Shown piece after piece: positions 23,731-35,899 of a stretch of DNA of 64,000 nucleotides; position 1 is the first letter of the stretch, and the number at the start of each line of letters is the position of its first letter. The notes under the pieces are model-generated. The model saw nothing but the letters and a program-made list of their open reading frames with translations. It made no database searches and was not told the origin of the DNA. Source of the stretch: Spodoptera frugiperda (Eukaryota > Arthropoda > Insecta > Lepidoptera > Noctuidae); the NCBI RefSeq assembly GCF_023101765.2, contig NC_064215.1, forward strand, positions 5,642,001 to 5,706,000, read 5' to 3'. The position numbers and the translations under genes are program-made.

Positions 23731-26700
23731 CTCATATACCATTTGTGTTAGTGTAAAATAATAATGCACTTACTTACCAAATAAAGCTTTCTGATCTTTC
23801 ATTAGATAAAATAAAAAATATTGAAATAATGATGTGAGTGAGAATGAAGAGCTACATAATGGAATTCGTTGCTAGTATACAGTTCATAAAATATTCGCAA
23901 GACTTCTCAAAAATGTTAACACTTAAATGGGCGCGCGCGAGCAGGCTGTTTGATTCGTAGATAGGGCGCGGAAGGCCAAATAAAAAGTAGAATTAAGCGC
24001 TTCGAAACGCGCGTAAAATTATTTTACCATTGTATGCAAATCAACGCCGCCGTGATTATTTTATTTCCTAAAAGACTCCGAATATAAATCTCGATTAAAA
24101 AATAAACCAGTCTGCAGAACTTCTCTCTGATAGGTGTTTAAATACTTAGAGCTTTAGATTAAAAAATAAATGTTATTCTGGTTTTCAATTGACTTATGGC
24201 ATCAAGTTTTATGATACAGACGTTTCCGAAATAAAATTGCAAGTGGTCTGCAGACGCACGGAAAAGCTATAAACAAAAGGACAGACATACAAGAAATGTA
24301 TGAATGAGTAAATAAATACACGAAAAGTTGACAACGGCGGGCCTGGTGGAGTTTGAGGACATTTACAGCTAACAAAAAGATCGTACTTACATACGTGCCG
24401 ACCGAAAGTGGAAATACCGACAAACATTTTTGATGAATTCTGCATTGACAGCTACGCATCATCCCAAAGAACTGAAAAATGTATATCTACTTACTTTATT
24501 TTCAATCTGAGTTTTGATACTCAACAGTAAGATATTAAATTAAGAGAACGAAAACGAGTGTAGTTCATTAGGTGGCACAGTTGGTCGCGGGCTGAATCTT
24601 AATAACCGGTATCCCAATAAGATGGTTATAACAATATTTTTGTTAAACAATGCAAGTGTATAAGTCAAAAAGCTCGCGGCCATCGTAACATTCTTGACAC
24701 CCCAGTGGTATAACGCGAGCAGCCATCTTGGATATAAACGCATAACTCATTTATTAAAAGGAAACGCCTCGGTCCCGCAGCGCGCGGTGTCTAATGAAAG
24801 TTGGCGTAGCAAAAACGTCGCCTCGTCGAGAATGTGTCGCCCTCGCGTCGTGGGACGTGTACAGGCTATAAAAATACCGGTGGACCAGGCACCGGCCTCG
24901 ACACCCCCGTCTACATTTCTTTTTCAATCAATTCAATCAACGGCAGTTCGATTGGCTTCTGATGGGAGGATATTGTGACGTCCCAAACAAATGATACTGC
25001 TCAAAGGTTTTCTGACTGAGAGGTTTAAATAGATCCACCGACTAAACGCCAACGAGTGTAAAAAAGATGGGACATTTTCAAAGCTTCATAAATCTTAAGC
25101 TTTTGTTACCTGACCAGTTTGTTAAAGTACCATTAAGTGTATGTAAAATTTAACTAATCTATATCAGGTATAAATAATCTGTTTTGCTGCAGCCTTGCCA
25201 ATTAAATGCACAATTTATCTAAGAGGTTATTTATTATTTCGTACCATAGGATTAATACTCTGGTCACAAAGTAAAGGACCACTGTCTGATATTTCCTTCA
25301 ACTAGAGTAAAGACGATCTTAAAAAAATAGGGTTATTGATTATCAGGTCTGTCTTAACAAGAAATAGTCTATTTTTTCTGAAAATGATCTAGAATGTGAC
25401 TGAAAAGTGAAATGCATCTTTATTTTCCTCAATCTATCTCAACTCTCTACAAGAGTACTTCTAAAAATCGTTTAAAATATTTGTAACAACGCTTTAGTTG
25501 GCTTGACTGTTTCGTTAAACGTGTTTTTTTTACGGCCACTGTTAATTTCAGCGGACAATGGGTGGGGCCATCGACGATCGAGTCCGAACAATCGGCCGGG
25601 CGTGAGCGCGCTTAATTGCTCTTTGCCGACGAGTAATTTCCATTCCAACACCTTAAATAAACACTAGTTATTTTAACAACCTTCGACGTCAAACAGCTTT
25701 ATTGTACTACAGAATCGCTGGGCGAATCGAAATTTCGAACTCTGTATAATACGCACGTGCGTATTGATAGCATACATATAGTCAAGTATAGTAGGTATCA
25801 GTAACAGATATACCACAATTCAATCAATGAGCTTCGTCGAAGTAGTGACCCATAGTTAACCTGAAGTTAATTTAACAGTCCACCGCTTGGGTGGTAACCA
25901 GCGACGATATTGTCTCGAAACATAACGGCTGATTTTACGATCAAATCGGCCAAGTTGGTGCTTAATGTAAAACCAGTTTAAATACACTCGTAAATCTCTT
26001 GAACGCGTGCCCACGCTGCGGATGACGTTCTGTCTCATGCAACTCCAATACTTTTCATTCCAATATCGTTCATTTATAGTGCCAACTTATTCCATGATCC
26101 GAAACATAAATAAAAATATCCAAAAAAATCTCATCCAAGATAAGACGTGGATTGTAATTCTAAAACGAGACAGTTTAATTAATTGTTAATCACAATTGAA
26201 ACAAATTATTATAAGAAACAAATAAAATGTTACTTTATAGCCTGACAAAGCGTTCCAATGAATTGTTAGTTGATTAAATTTGTAGATGGTGCATTCCCAT
26301 GGTCCGACTACGCGGAAATAATAGCGCAAATGAATGTGAATGGCATTACGGCTGGAGATCACGTCGGCCCATAAATCCCAACCCCCGATAGAACAATTAA
26401 AAGACGAGTTTAAAACAATTACGCAATGGTTGCCCCCGGGCTTGCTCGTGATGCCATAGAACAAAGATCAATAAAACCGTTGGAACATTAATTAATATCA
26501 TGTAGCTTCAACACAAGCTACAAATACTAAACAGTTTGTCGTTCCAAATTACTTTAACTCTTGTTTTTCTTACAATTTATTTGGGCAATTTAGTCCTACT
26601 ATCCCTTAACTCAATAAAGGTAAACTTATTCAGACACAGATTTATTTTCTTAAAAGCTAGAATAATATGTAATCACAATGGAGATAGGTACTAACCTAAC

Positions 26701-29700
26701 TTCTATACCTATCAAGAATGTATTACACTTTTAGATTTGTCTATCATTTTTCGATTCTGCGGGTTAGTCTTTGAGCACGTGAACATATAAATCTGCTAAA
26801 ATATATGCGTATCTGATAGAATGCTTTATTGTTTAGTAGCTTTGTCGAGTGTTAATCGAAATCAATTGTTTCGCTGCAATAAGTCATGCATAGGATTTTA
26901 ATTGAGAGTATCGCTCTTATGAATCTGAGCCCTGGGCTATTACTATAGTTTATTCACTACCCAATATGTGTTTGCTGTAGGTCCAAACATAAATTCTATT
27001 GGGTACTGTGTTAAAAACCAGGGAGTGAAACAAAGTTACAATATCCACTAACTATTTTTGTAGTCAATCTTTCGGACATATTTTATACTTGACAGTTTTT
27101 CAAGAATGCTTATGTGTATCTCTAAATAAGCATATCGCAAATAAATTTGTAATAATAAAATCATTATTCCGAAATCTAAGTCTTTGTAACTGATTAAGTA
27201 AGTCAGTGTTTGATCTTGATCTTATTGTATTAAGTCCGTTCGCATGTACACGAATTCTAGTGAAAAGAGAAACCAATTGCTACCCCTAATCTAAGTAATT
27301 CACATATCCTATTGTAAATCATAACGCTGTTGGTTTTCTAAATAAATAAAAAGAAATACATAAGTACTGATTTACTTTTTGTGAACACATACTCTGCGCT
27401 TGGTATAATCAATATTGTACGTCGTATATCCTGAAGGCGGCAGCTCATGCGTCCCGCTTGCAGTACGTCCAAGCGATCTGCATCCCGCCTGATCCCATTT
27501 TAATGAAGCGCCCGGCAAACAAGCTTCCGAGCCGCTTACTGGCAAATCCACCGGGATCCCATGCGCCACTTAGCTCGAAAACGTAGTGTTATATACTCGT
27601 CCCAATACAGCCTGAATGTTCTCCATCATAATATGAAATTATTCATTTTATTACCCTCACTTAATACCTTTAATGATTTCCCAGACCCCATAAATTACAT
27701 TCTTGTATACCTACCTCAATAATAGTTATTTATGCATTAAACCTGCGGTAAATATGGAAATTTTATCTTCTGCAGATGTCGCGACAAATTGTATGATTGA
27801 GCTTTCAAAGACATCTATTCACCATTCCATTCATCTATCGGAGAATTGATGTGTAGAAGTCAAACAAAACGTCACTGGCCGAAGCGGTTGCTTTTAAATG
27901 GCCGCTGCCCTGCCATTTATTCGCACATTTAAATGGGAATTAATCTGGCATTGTGCGAGCAGAGCGCGTTCAGCGTTAATATTTCGCTTCGTATTGACAA
28001 TATGCTCACACTAAGGGCTTTGATTCATTAGCTGGAGGCGAACGACCGCTGGATAAAGGAGCTGGATCCTTCCATTCGTTCCATGGATGCGCCTCCGCTG
28101 ACCTGTGCGCTAACGAGTCAGCCGAGTATAATGATCGCATTGAAGGCTATGACTGGCCAAATGACAAGTGTGAAACACAAACGAGAATAAAATAAAGCAA
28201 AATTTTCATCTGACCTGTTGACCATTTTACGAAAAATGGTAACCCACATAGACAGTATAAAATAAATAAGACATGGACTCGACCTCGATAACTCGATGGA
28301 TTGAATAAATCATCCGCGATTTGTCTTCCTCAACAGGTAGATTTTTAAAATCAGGTAATTGTTATTCATGCAAATCTAACTTACACGAGCAGAAAATGAA
28401 TCCTAAGCATAGACTCTCATAAATAATATAATCGGATGGGTACCTACCTCTTGTCTGTGAAATAACAAAGAGATAATAACAAGGAAGTACCGCCCATATT
28501 TTAAAATTTAAATTCTTGTCAGTTTAATTTATCTCAACACACAGCAAATACAGTACCTAAAGATTATGGCGTTTAGGCAAGCCATGACATGCATATGTTT
28601 AGTTCTGTAACTTATTTTCAGTTTTATAAATCCTTAACCAATACTATACACATTTCTTCTCAAACGATTGTTCCACCATTTACGAGGCGAGAGGCAGACT
28701 ATAATTTTCTATCATTTTCGAAACAGCACGCAAATTATGCGTAATTTTGATACAAGACCCAATGTTGTCTATTAATAATTTAAACTGAATGCCATAAGAG
28801 ATTACAGAATATATTTTTTAATCATTGGTGATTCTTCAGGCTTCAAATATTCAAAAAATTTCCACGTTTTGTATTCTGTCTGGAGAATTTACCTCGTCGA
28901 ATGCCGTAGTTTCGATGCAGGCTATTTTAAATGTAAAGACGGCGCATTGCATAATCACCAACGTGATTCGCTATCAGTATTCGGTACTAAATATTTATTC
29001 CCATCGGTTTTTACGATACTTTTTGCCTTTCGTCGTAAAAATGTTTTAGATGGTTATGCTATCATTTTACTTTTCCTAAACCGTATGTATGGCTACCAAA
29101 TCAAGATAGAGGGCGACAGTTTAAGGAGGTAATGGAATTCAATCGGTTGGCAACATCTTATATGTACCTATTGCGTTTGTATTTCGTTTACACAATTTAA
29201 AAACTATTGCACTTCAAATGTTAATTCGGTACACCTGCTGTACCAATATTTAAAATATCCTAGTTCGTAAAAAACAACTTCAGAAATACTAGTAGCCGAA
29301 CGAAAAAACGATGTCTAATCGGATGAATAATAGTATAAAACATTGATTGTATTACACAAAGTAAAGGCGGCCATCATTTATCGCCGCGCCGAGTCGAACT
29401 CACTATAAAATTGAATACGAGCTCCCGGCCTGACGTTTCGATTTGCCGTGACGATTGTTTCAACTACCGGTTTTAGACAATTTGGAGTTCCGTGTGTTGC
29501 CTTCTGAAGCTGTATTCTGTCACTTAACTCCACATTTGTCACTCTTCTTAACTGACGCTCACTCCTGTCCTTTTGACAATTATTTACGTCGCCTTTATAC
29601 TTCAACACTTCACGAGTTTTTGAAACGTATGTTTCTTTGTACTTTTTGTGATTCGCAACAAAATAACACGTGATTTAGAATCCAATTAGGCAAAAAACCC

Positions 29701-30683
29701 CGATATTATAATTGCTATCGTACATTAATTATACGGACATTAATTACACGCTGTAATTAAACACTACGGAGAACCCTGTTGTTTAATATGCAGCCAGTAC
29801 CACCTTCCCAATTTTTTATACGGCCGCCGTTCGATTTTAATACAAAGACAGATCTGGCATTAATTAAGTTGGGCTGATGAGTTCGCATCGTCCGTCTCGC
29901 TCGTCGCTCGGCATCATTACGGCTACATGTAGAGGCGAGAAGTTTTTTAATTCGTCATTATTCTGTGGCGTAAAGAAATGTTAATTCGAGGCAGCGTGAA
30001 ATTAACAGCCGCCGCGTTGCCCTTTGTAGGGCCGCTGCGGCTGACTTAAACACACAACGGGTGACGAGATGCACGCTCCTTTCATACTACACTCTCTTAT
30101 TTGCACTCGATTACTCTTTTTTGTATGCTTTCATTAAGAAGTGCTGCAATGGGTTGTTAAACATCAATTTGTATAATGGTCGAGAGGAAGAAATTGCGAT
30201 TTGCCTTTAATCATGTCATTACTAATATGTAACGCTCTAGACGCAGCATGTCTTACTTTAGACGTCTCATCTAGATCTACGTTGTGTACTCTATATTAAA
30301 ACCAAGCTACTTCTTTGTTAGGAATGTAGTCAGTTACTGATCTTTCGGCAATATAGTAGTTACCTAAAACTGACGCTATAGCAATACTTAGCAACGCTAT
30401 CTGATCTGACTACGACAGACTCATCAAACGAAACTCAATTACCCACCCCACGCTCCAATATCCTCTCATATTGGAGGTATAATTATCAAATTACTGCGGG
30501 ATTTTCGTACAATTTCCAGCAATTACGTGAGTAATTAACTGTGCAGTAACCAACGGAAGAGAATAATCATAATTTATCGGTCTTATAAAGAGTATTCATT
30601 ACCAAAATAGCTCTAAATAAGTGGTTCTTGTTTTTCAAAGTAGGTTTTAGGGTAAAAGTATTTAAGTGAGTATCTTGTTGCAG
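23731..30683. other. Long non-coding stretch
   Basis: No exon is supported over 7 kb. GC-richer patches occur at 24760-24960, 25530-25640, 26290-26450, 27380-27590, 27860-28160, 29390-29480 and 29810-30080. Short frames over these patches (up to 94 codons) lack splice sites and recognisable content. The last bases lead into the acceptor at 30683. Confidence 0.5.
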
Positions 30684-30874
30684 TGGTACCGTGTGAACAA
30701 GGATCGACTGTGTCCCGAGCTGATCAAGAAGTTCGTTCAATTGTACCCTGATGAAGAAACCAAGGAGTTTCTGTCGGCCTCCATAGATAAGTCCTCGTGG
30801 GTGTGGACGCAGATCTGGTACCTGCTTGCTAAAGCTGTGCTGAGACACTTCTGGTCCGTCACTGATATTAATGG
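30684..30874 (+). CDS. Internal coding exon (191 nt), unidentified protein
   Basis: An acceptor (GTATCTTGTTGCAG, ending 30683) and a perfect donor (G|GTAAGT at 30875) bracket 63 codons plus two bases. The peptide starts WYRVNKDRLCPELIKK, continues FVQLYPDEETKEFLSAS and IDKSSWVWTQIWYLLAKAV, and ends LRHFWSVTDING. It is well balanced, with an acidic/basic front half and an aromatic amphipathic helix (WVWTQIWYLLAKAVLRHFW). This is the clearest coding signal between 16 and 59 kb. It starts in phase 0, so exons A, B and C (or 15904) all join it in frame, and it ends in phase 2. In-frame read-through past the donor meets TAA at once, which supports splicing or termination there. I do not recognise the family. 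Confidence 0.7.
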
Positions 30875-30901
30875 GTAAGTCTTATTTTTTTTGTCGAAAG
30901 T

Positions 30902-31051
30902 ATGTGCAGTGATATGCTGATGAACAAGCCTATTGCCTACCTTCGGGAACATTTCCAGACTCCGTATTACAAAGATGAATTTAAAACGGAAAATACTGAT
31001 TTTGATGAACTTAATCCGGACCAGAAAATGATCGCTAGACTTCTTACTTAA
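30902..31051 (+). CDS. Coding-looking frame ending in a stop, next exon or broken exon
   Basis: A 49-codon ATG frame reads MCSDMLMNKPIAYLREHF, then QTPYYKDEFKTENTDFDE, then LNPDQKMIARLLT and a TAA at 31049-31051. Its composition is strongly protein-like. It lies just after the donor of the 30684 exon, and both nearby AGs (ending 30900 and 30909) restore the same phase: GG|T then this frame. The implied intron would be only 26 or 35 nt, shorter than insect spliceosomal introns I know of. Options are a real ultra-short intron, an alternative terminal exon reached from another donor, a sequence error, or a decayed exon. If genuine, this would be the C terminus of a short isoform or of the whole protein. 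No family is recognised. Confidence 0.45.
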   Translation: MCSDMLMNKPIAYLREHFQTPYYKDEFKTENTDFDELNPDQKMIARLLT

Positions 31052-32980
31052 CAGAACGTGATCAATCAACTAAATAATCGAGTATCTAAAACGGCAACAT
31101 TTTTCTTTATTGTCAAAACTGTTATAGAAATGTAGGTAAGTGCAGAATTTCAACAGTGCTGTGCCGAACAACTGAAATATTCACAGGTAAGGTGGAATTA
31201 TTTTCTCTTAATAAATAGCTTCGATCTTTTAGATCTCATTGACAATGTCCAGAATTGCGACCTATTCTTCCAAGAATTAGACCTTCTTTAACATATTGAA
31301 CGCCGGGTGGTCACTGGTAGTGGTAACCGACGTAGCAGAGGATTTGCCTTCAACAAATGCCTGCTATTGGCAGTCAAAGACTTAATTATATGGTTACATG
31401 TAAAACTCATGAATTCTTCTAAACCACTTCAATCCAACTTTAATTCCTTTCATCATTACTCTCAGCTTCCAGCGAGAGGTTCGCACTGCTCCCAGTTAGT
31501 ACGTCAAACTTTTTAATTTAAAAGTAATGAATCATATCTTTTACAAACGATGAATTGCCATTTGAATGACGACAATGGGACATTATTAAGTGCGTCCAGA
31601 TTCGACCAATTACGCCAATTACAATCTCCCGGTACATACATACGTAGATGTGGGTGTATGTGTTATTTCCTCATCCATTGTGTTGTGTCTGTACAAATTA
31701 ACTAATTCGGGTTGTGATTTGGTCTTTTGTTGCTGTTTAGCTGATGGCTCTGTGGTACAGTGATCTGGTTCAAATAATAAATTAGATGAGTACAAAATTA
31801 CTGTATCTATAGCTATAGCGTTTTTATAAAACTCTATGTTTCATAAGAGTTAAACGCTCATATTGGATTCGAAAATACAGCAATGCTCACAATTTCTGGT
31901 ATGTACTGTTTTGAAAAAGATACCAATTACCAACAGAATGTAGTCTTGATGGTCGAATGGAATGTCTCAACACGTTCTGTCCAGAATGCAATGTCAGTAC
32001 ATCTGTGGATATCGATAACAGTATCCATCCGCCATAATTGCATCAGCAGGGGCGTCCGTCCGCCGATCGTTGGGTGTCTATAGCGGACCACTAATAAATA
32101 ATTTAAATAAATTGACGGACGAGATTTACTCATTGGTGGCTTCCGTCTCTCAATTACTCTTTATTTATCACTTACTACGCGTCGACCGCCACAAGTATTG
32201 GGCGAACGATTGAACTATTTAGACGCATTTGTTTTCATTTTGGGAAAGGAAGCTCCAATACATTTGATTGAATGTCCATCTGCCATTCCAAAAATAATAG
32301 TATCGTTACTGCTTAAGTCTGGTTAACCATCCAACCAATTTTAATGTCTAATGGATCTTTCTAAAATGTTCATTAGTGATTCTTAAAACAGTGAGGGATC
32401 TTACTTTTTCTTCTCTGTGAATCAAATGGCCTTTTCCCACATTTAAATTAAGTCACATCTATCGTCGTACCTTCGTAATTATAATATTGACTGAGCTCCA
32501 GTTTGATTATCACCTCTGACTTTGATGAAACATCCTTGAGGTACAAAATAATTAACATTCATAATAACGTGTATTTGTGTATGAGCAATTGCCTCTGTTT
32601 GGTGGCTTCCGTTATCCTGCTGCATTTATCCCAGTCATCATCATTTGGGTTGTTTTGTTTAAGTCGTCTTGATTCACTTTGTCTGTTTATACGGTTTCGG
32701 ATACTAATGTAATATGTAAACTTGGACGTAACATTACACCATTCGCCAAAAGAGGATACAGAGCAGTATAGCATTAAAGTAGTCTAGTCTATGTCTAGAC
32801 ACTAGATTCTGTCTTTGAGAATTTCGATATTGAAAAAACCAATGAGGTACACATTTGCCAAACCTGAGACCTCTAGAAAATCGAACCTACAAGAGATGTA
32901 ACAAACCTCTCCTGACTTCTAAATAGGTGCCAAAAAAGTACTAATATGGTATATGGTCATAGTAGATTCACTTCAAAATA

Positions 32981-33012
32981 TCCTCATATATCTTTCAACA
33001 GATATATGAGGA
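32981..33012. repeat. Perfect 13-bp hairpin
   Basis: TCCTCATATATCT and AGATATATGAGGA are perfect 13-bp inverted arms around a TTCAAC loop. The arms do not extend further, so it is shorter than a microRNA precursor. It could be a terminal scrap of an inverted-repeat transposon or a stem-loop in an intron. Confidence 0.7.
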
Positions 33013-34542
33013 CTATCTTAGAATATAGTAAGACAATTTTAGTTAAGAGGGTATATAATTTAATCCTTCTTTTATAGCAGCATTGAAACTCTTATTAATA
33101 TTTACACATGCTAAGCTATATTTCATTTTAGAATGACAATATTTTTGTGAAATTTCCGTATCGCAATGGTTCCCCCTTACATTTTGTATCCGGGATATTA
33201 ATCATAGTGCTATTAGTTAGGATGGAGGACCCATCGCCCCATACATTTTTCTGTCCTAAATGAATCTATTTTCAATGAATTTCAATTAGTTTACATTATA
33301 CGTATCCTGTTCTTCGAACTGTTCATTAGGTTTGATTGGAAAGCATTGCTGAGGTTTGTAATTTTTAAAACCAGTAAACCCACTTTATCTAAGACTCTGA
33401 AGTTATGTCTAATGACTCCAATGTGTGGTGGTTTCTTTACGATGGTGTCTTAAAGTTAAGGAATATCTCTGTCTTATTCTTCATGCTATACATGATTTTG
33501 TGTTATATGTAAGATTTTAATTGAAAAACGGGTGTTTACCGTGCCAGTTTATATTACCACTACTTTTACTGATGTTTTCCACTTTACCAATAAACAAGAT
33601 TGCAGAACTCATGATATTGAATGTCGAATCTCCATTGTTAGCAAAAGTTCTTTCCTGCTTTAAACTTCTGGTTTACATCGAAGTTTTTATAAAGAACAGA
33701 AATACAAGAAGAGCAAAGCCTTATCATTTCTCAACTATCTTATTACTACTTTTAGCTTAAAGTTCTCGAACCCCACGACTATCATAGAAACTACAGGAAT
33801 GCATTTGAGAAATTCCTTCTAAAAGAATTGCTTTAAATTTACACTTTATTTTAGTTTTAACTAGAATTGAGGTATTGCCTCCTAAGTATCCCTAACAGAA
33901 TTGAATTAAACATTGACAGATTTTGATAGTACATTTACATTACATTCATCACTACTAATTAAATTCTACTTACTATCATTTAGAGTTGAAAATGATTATT
34001 TTCTCCTGTCAATGACTTTCTTGTTCACATAGTCCGTACTCGCAATCGATTACAATCAATCAAATACTCTACCTACTTAATTCAAGAAACATTTACCTTT
34101 CACCTCTAAACAAATGTTGGTCCAATATAATTATTGGGTACACAGAATTAAAGTCGAACAAACGCATTTCAATCAGCAAGCAGACGGGCTCATTGACACC
34201 GGACAATAAATTTGGCAAATCAATTGGCAAACGGTAATATTTGGACTGAGTCGTATATTAAAGACGTCTATGCTAATGTACGGATGAATTAAACGCATTG
34301 GTGTTTATTAAGGCGAATTTGCGTCACTAGAGAGCACAAGGTACTTTTCCATCCTGTGGTTTGGGACTTCTAAATAATTTTAAACAGCATAATTTGGGCG
34401 TCATTCATGTCGTCCTTGAAACGAAACGCTATGTTCCTCACGTGCGTTGAATAAATACTAGCTAATACACTCTATTCCACTTATTTTGAAATCATGACAT
34501 CAGTATTCATTACTATACGTAAGCCATGTCCCGTAAGCTGAA

Positions 34543-34875
34543 ATGTCCGTTACTACTTGGATGTTGCGTTCAGTTTCAAGAAGGCGCCTCTTGAAAAAAG
34601 GCAGCGGCTATTCCTTGTACAAGACGGTTTCTAGTTCATATTTTTCAACCGAGTGTATTTTTGTTTGTGCTTTTACGCTTTTTGTTTTATTTTGGTCTTG
34701 TGAAATGTACAACAAGCTTTTCAAATTACCTGAGTTTCTACAAGAGCCAGTACTACTACTATCCAGTATGAAGAACAAATACGATTCGTTAATGGAAAAT
34801 AATACCCTAATTATATCAACAATGTACCTTAATTATAAACTATTTTCTTTGGAAAAAATCAAAGTTATAGTCTGA
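34543..34875 (+). CDS. Weak 110-codon open frame, hypothetical
   Basis: A complete ATG-to-TGA frame starts MSVTTWMLRSVSRRRLLKKG, has one hydrophobic stretch (CIFVCAFTLFVLFW, about residues 39-52) and a polar tail. This would suit a small single-pass membrane protein. Against it: no promoter, no splice context, AT-rich codons, no recognised family, and a length not far above chance. I list it only because it is intact and ATG-started. Confidence 0.12.
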   Translation: MSVTTWMLRSVSRRRLLKKGSGYSLYKTVSSSYFSTECIFVCAFTLFVLFWSCEMYNKLFKLPEFLQEPVLLLSSMKNKYDSLMENNTLIISTMYLNYKLFSLEKIKVIV

Positions 34876-35899
34876 GAGTCAACAAAAAAAGTTTAAGAAC
34901 TCGCTTAATATGGCATTTGGCTCACCATAATTTCCTTATAAACCTAAGCGACTTTGATAAATGATGTAGCATTAGATTTGTGTCAACTGAAGACGTCAAT
35001 AGACGCTGTAATGCTCAAGTATTCAGAATGAGGTCACAAGTCCCCTAGACTAGCACATTTACATCAAAGTTCGTTATGTTCACGTTTGGGAAAACAAAAT
35101 GTGTCATGTGGCTGTCTTCAAAATTACAGATGTTTCATCTTCTAAAGTAAGTACATGCCTTGTGAAACTACATAATTTTGCTTCTTGTATATTATTTTAA
35201 TTTACAATAATTAACCCTCATCTTACACGAAGCTCCCAAATCACGTACCTGATATCCTTATACAAGAAAATTCCACGAAACATATTTGCACAATAATTAT
35301 TTGTGAATTAACGCGATAAACTTAAAGAATCACCACAATATGCAAATTCTTGCCGTAAAGGGTTAATATAAAACATTAAAATGATTGTTATTACACACGT
35401 TAATTATCTCGACCTTTTTAAATCGTTCAAGATAATAATACGAAAATGCCATATAATTATTTTTCGGACACCATTAAATATTATTAAGTTTTTTGACATT
35501 TCTTCTTAATTGCTTGTTTTTTAAAAACCGTAATGAGATTCCTTATACAATCTCATATTTTACGAAGCAGGTAAATTGATTCGATTGTATTACAATATTA
35601 AGTTTGTTTGTAAGACTCGACCGATATTAATAAGGTGTCAATGAAACACTGTAAGTCTGGAATATTTATTAGCGTTTTATATTGAAAACGATTAGAGTCA
35701 GGTTGTATATTTCCTTCACGAAATAATCTTTATTATAGCCTTTGGAGCTCGCAATGGGGTTCTTGGCAATGACACCCTTTCAACACATTAACTACGAATA
35801 TAACCTCTTGGAATAGTAGTCGATGACGATCGTTCCCCATTAACCTATTTTCCGCAGTTGCGTCTGACAACTTGTGCGGAAAACAACTGAACAATTGTT

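Larger units (their letters stand above)
31052..35899. other. AT-rich non-coding stretch
   Basis: Nothing is firmly supported. Small frames (for example 33521-33760) are AT-driven and hydrophobic by composition. A polyadenylation-type AATAAA occurs near 31200, about 150 bases after the stop at 31051, and could serve a short transcript. See the hairpin at 32981 and the weak frame at 34543. Confidence 0.5.

Noticed and set aside
27372..27569. 65-codon minus-strand frame in a GC patch
   Set aside because: No splice sites or recognisable content; probably regulatory or chance.
30959..31040. Alternative acceptor TTTCCAG at 30958 for the exon after 30874
   Set aside because: It gives a normal 84-nt intron, but the resulting frame is K/L/I-rich and stops after about 25 codons, and it abandons the more protein-like frame. 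Kept only as a fallback.
35128..35142. Micro-exon between ATTACAG and GTAAGT near 35128-35142
   Set aside because: Only 17 nt, with no phase support and no neighbour it would connect.
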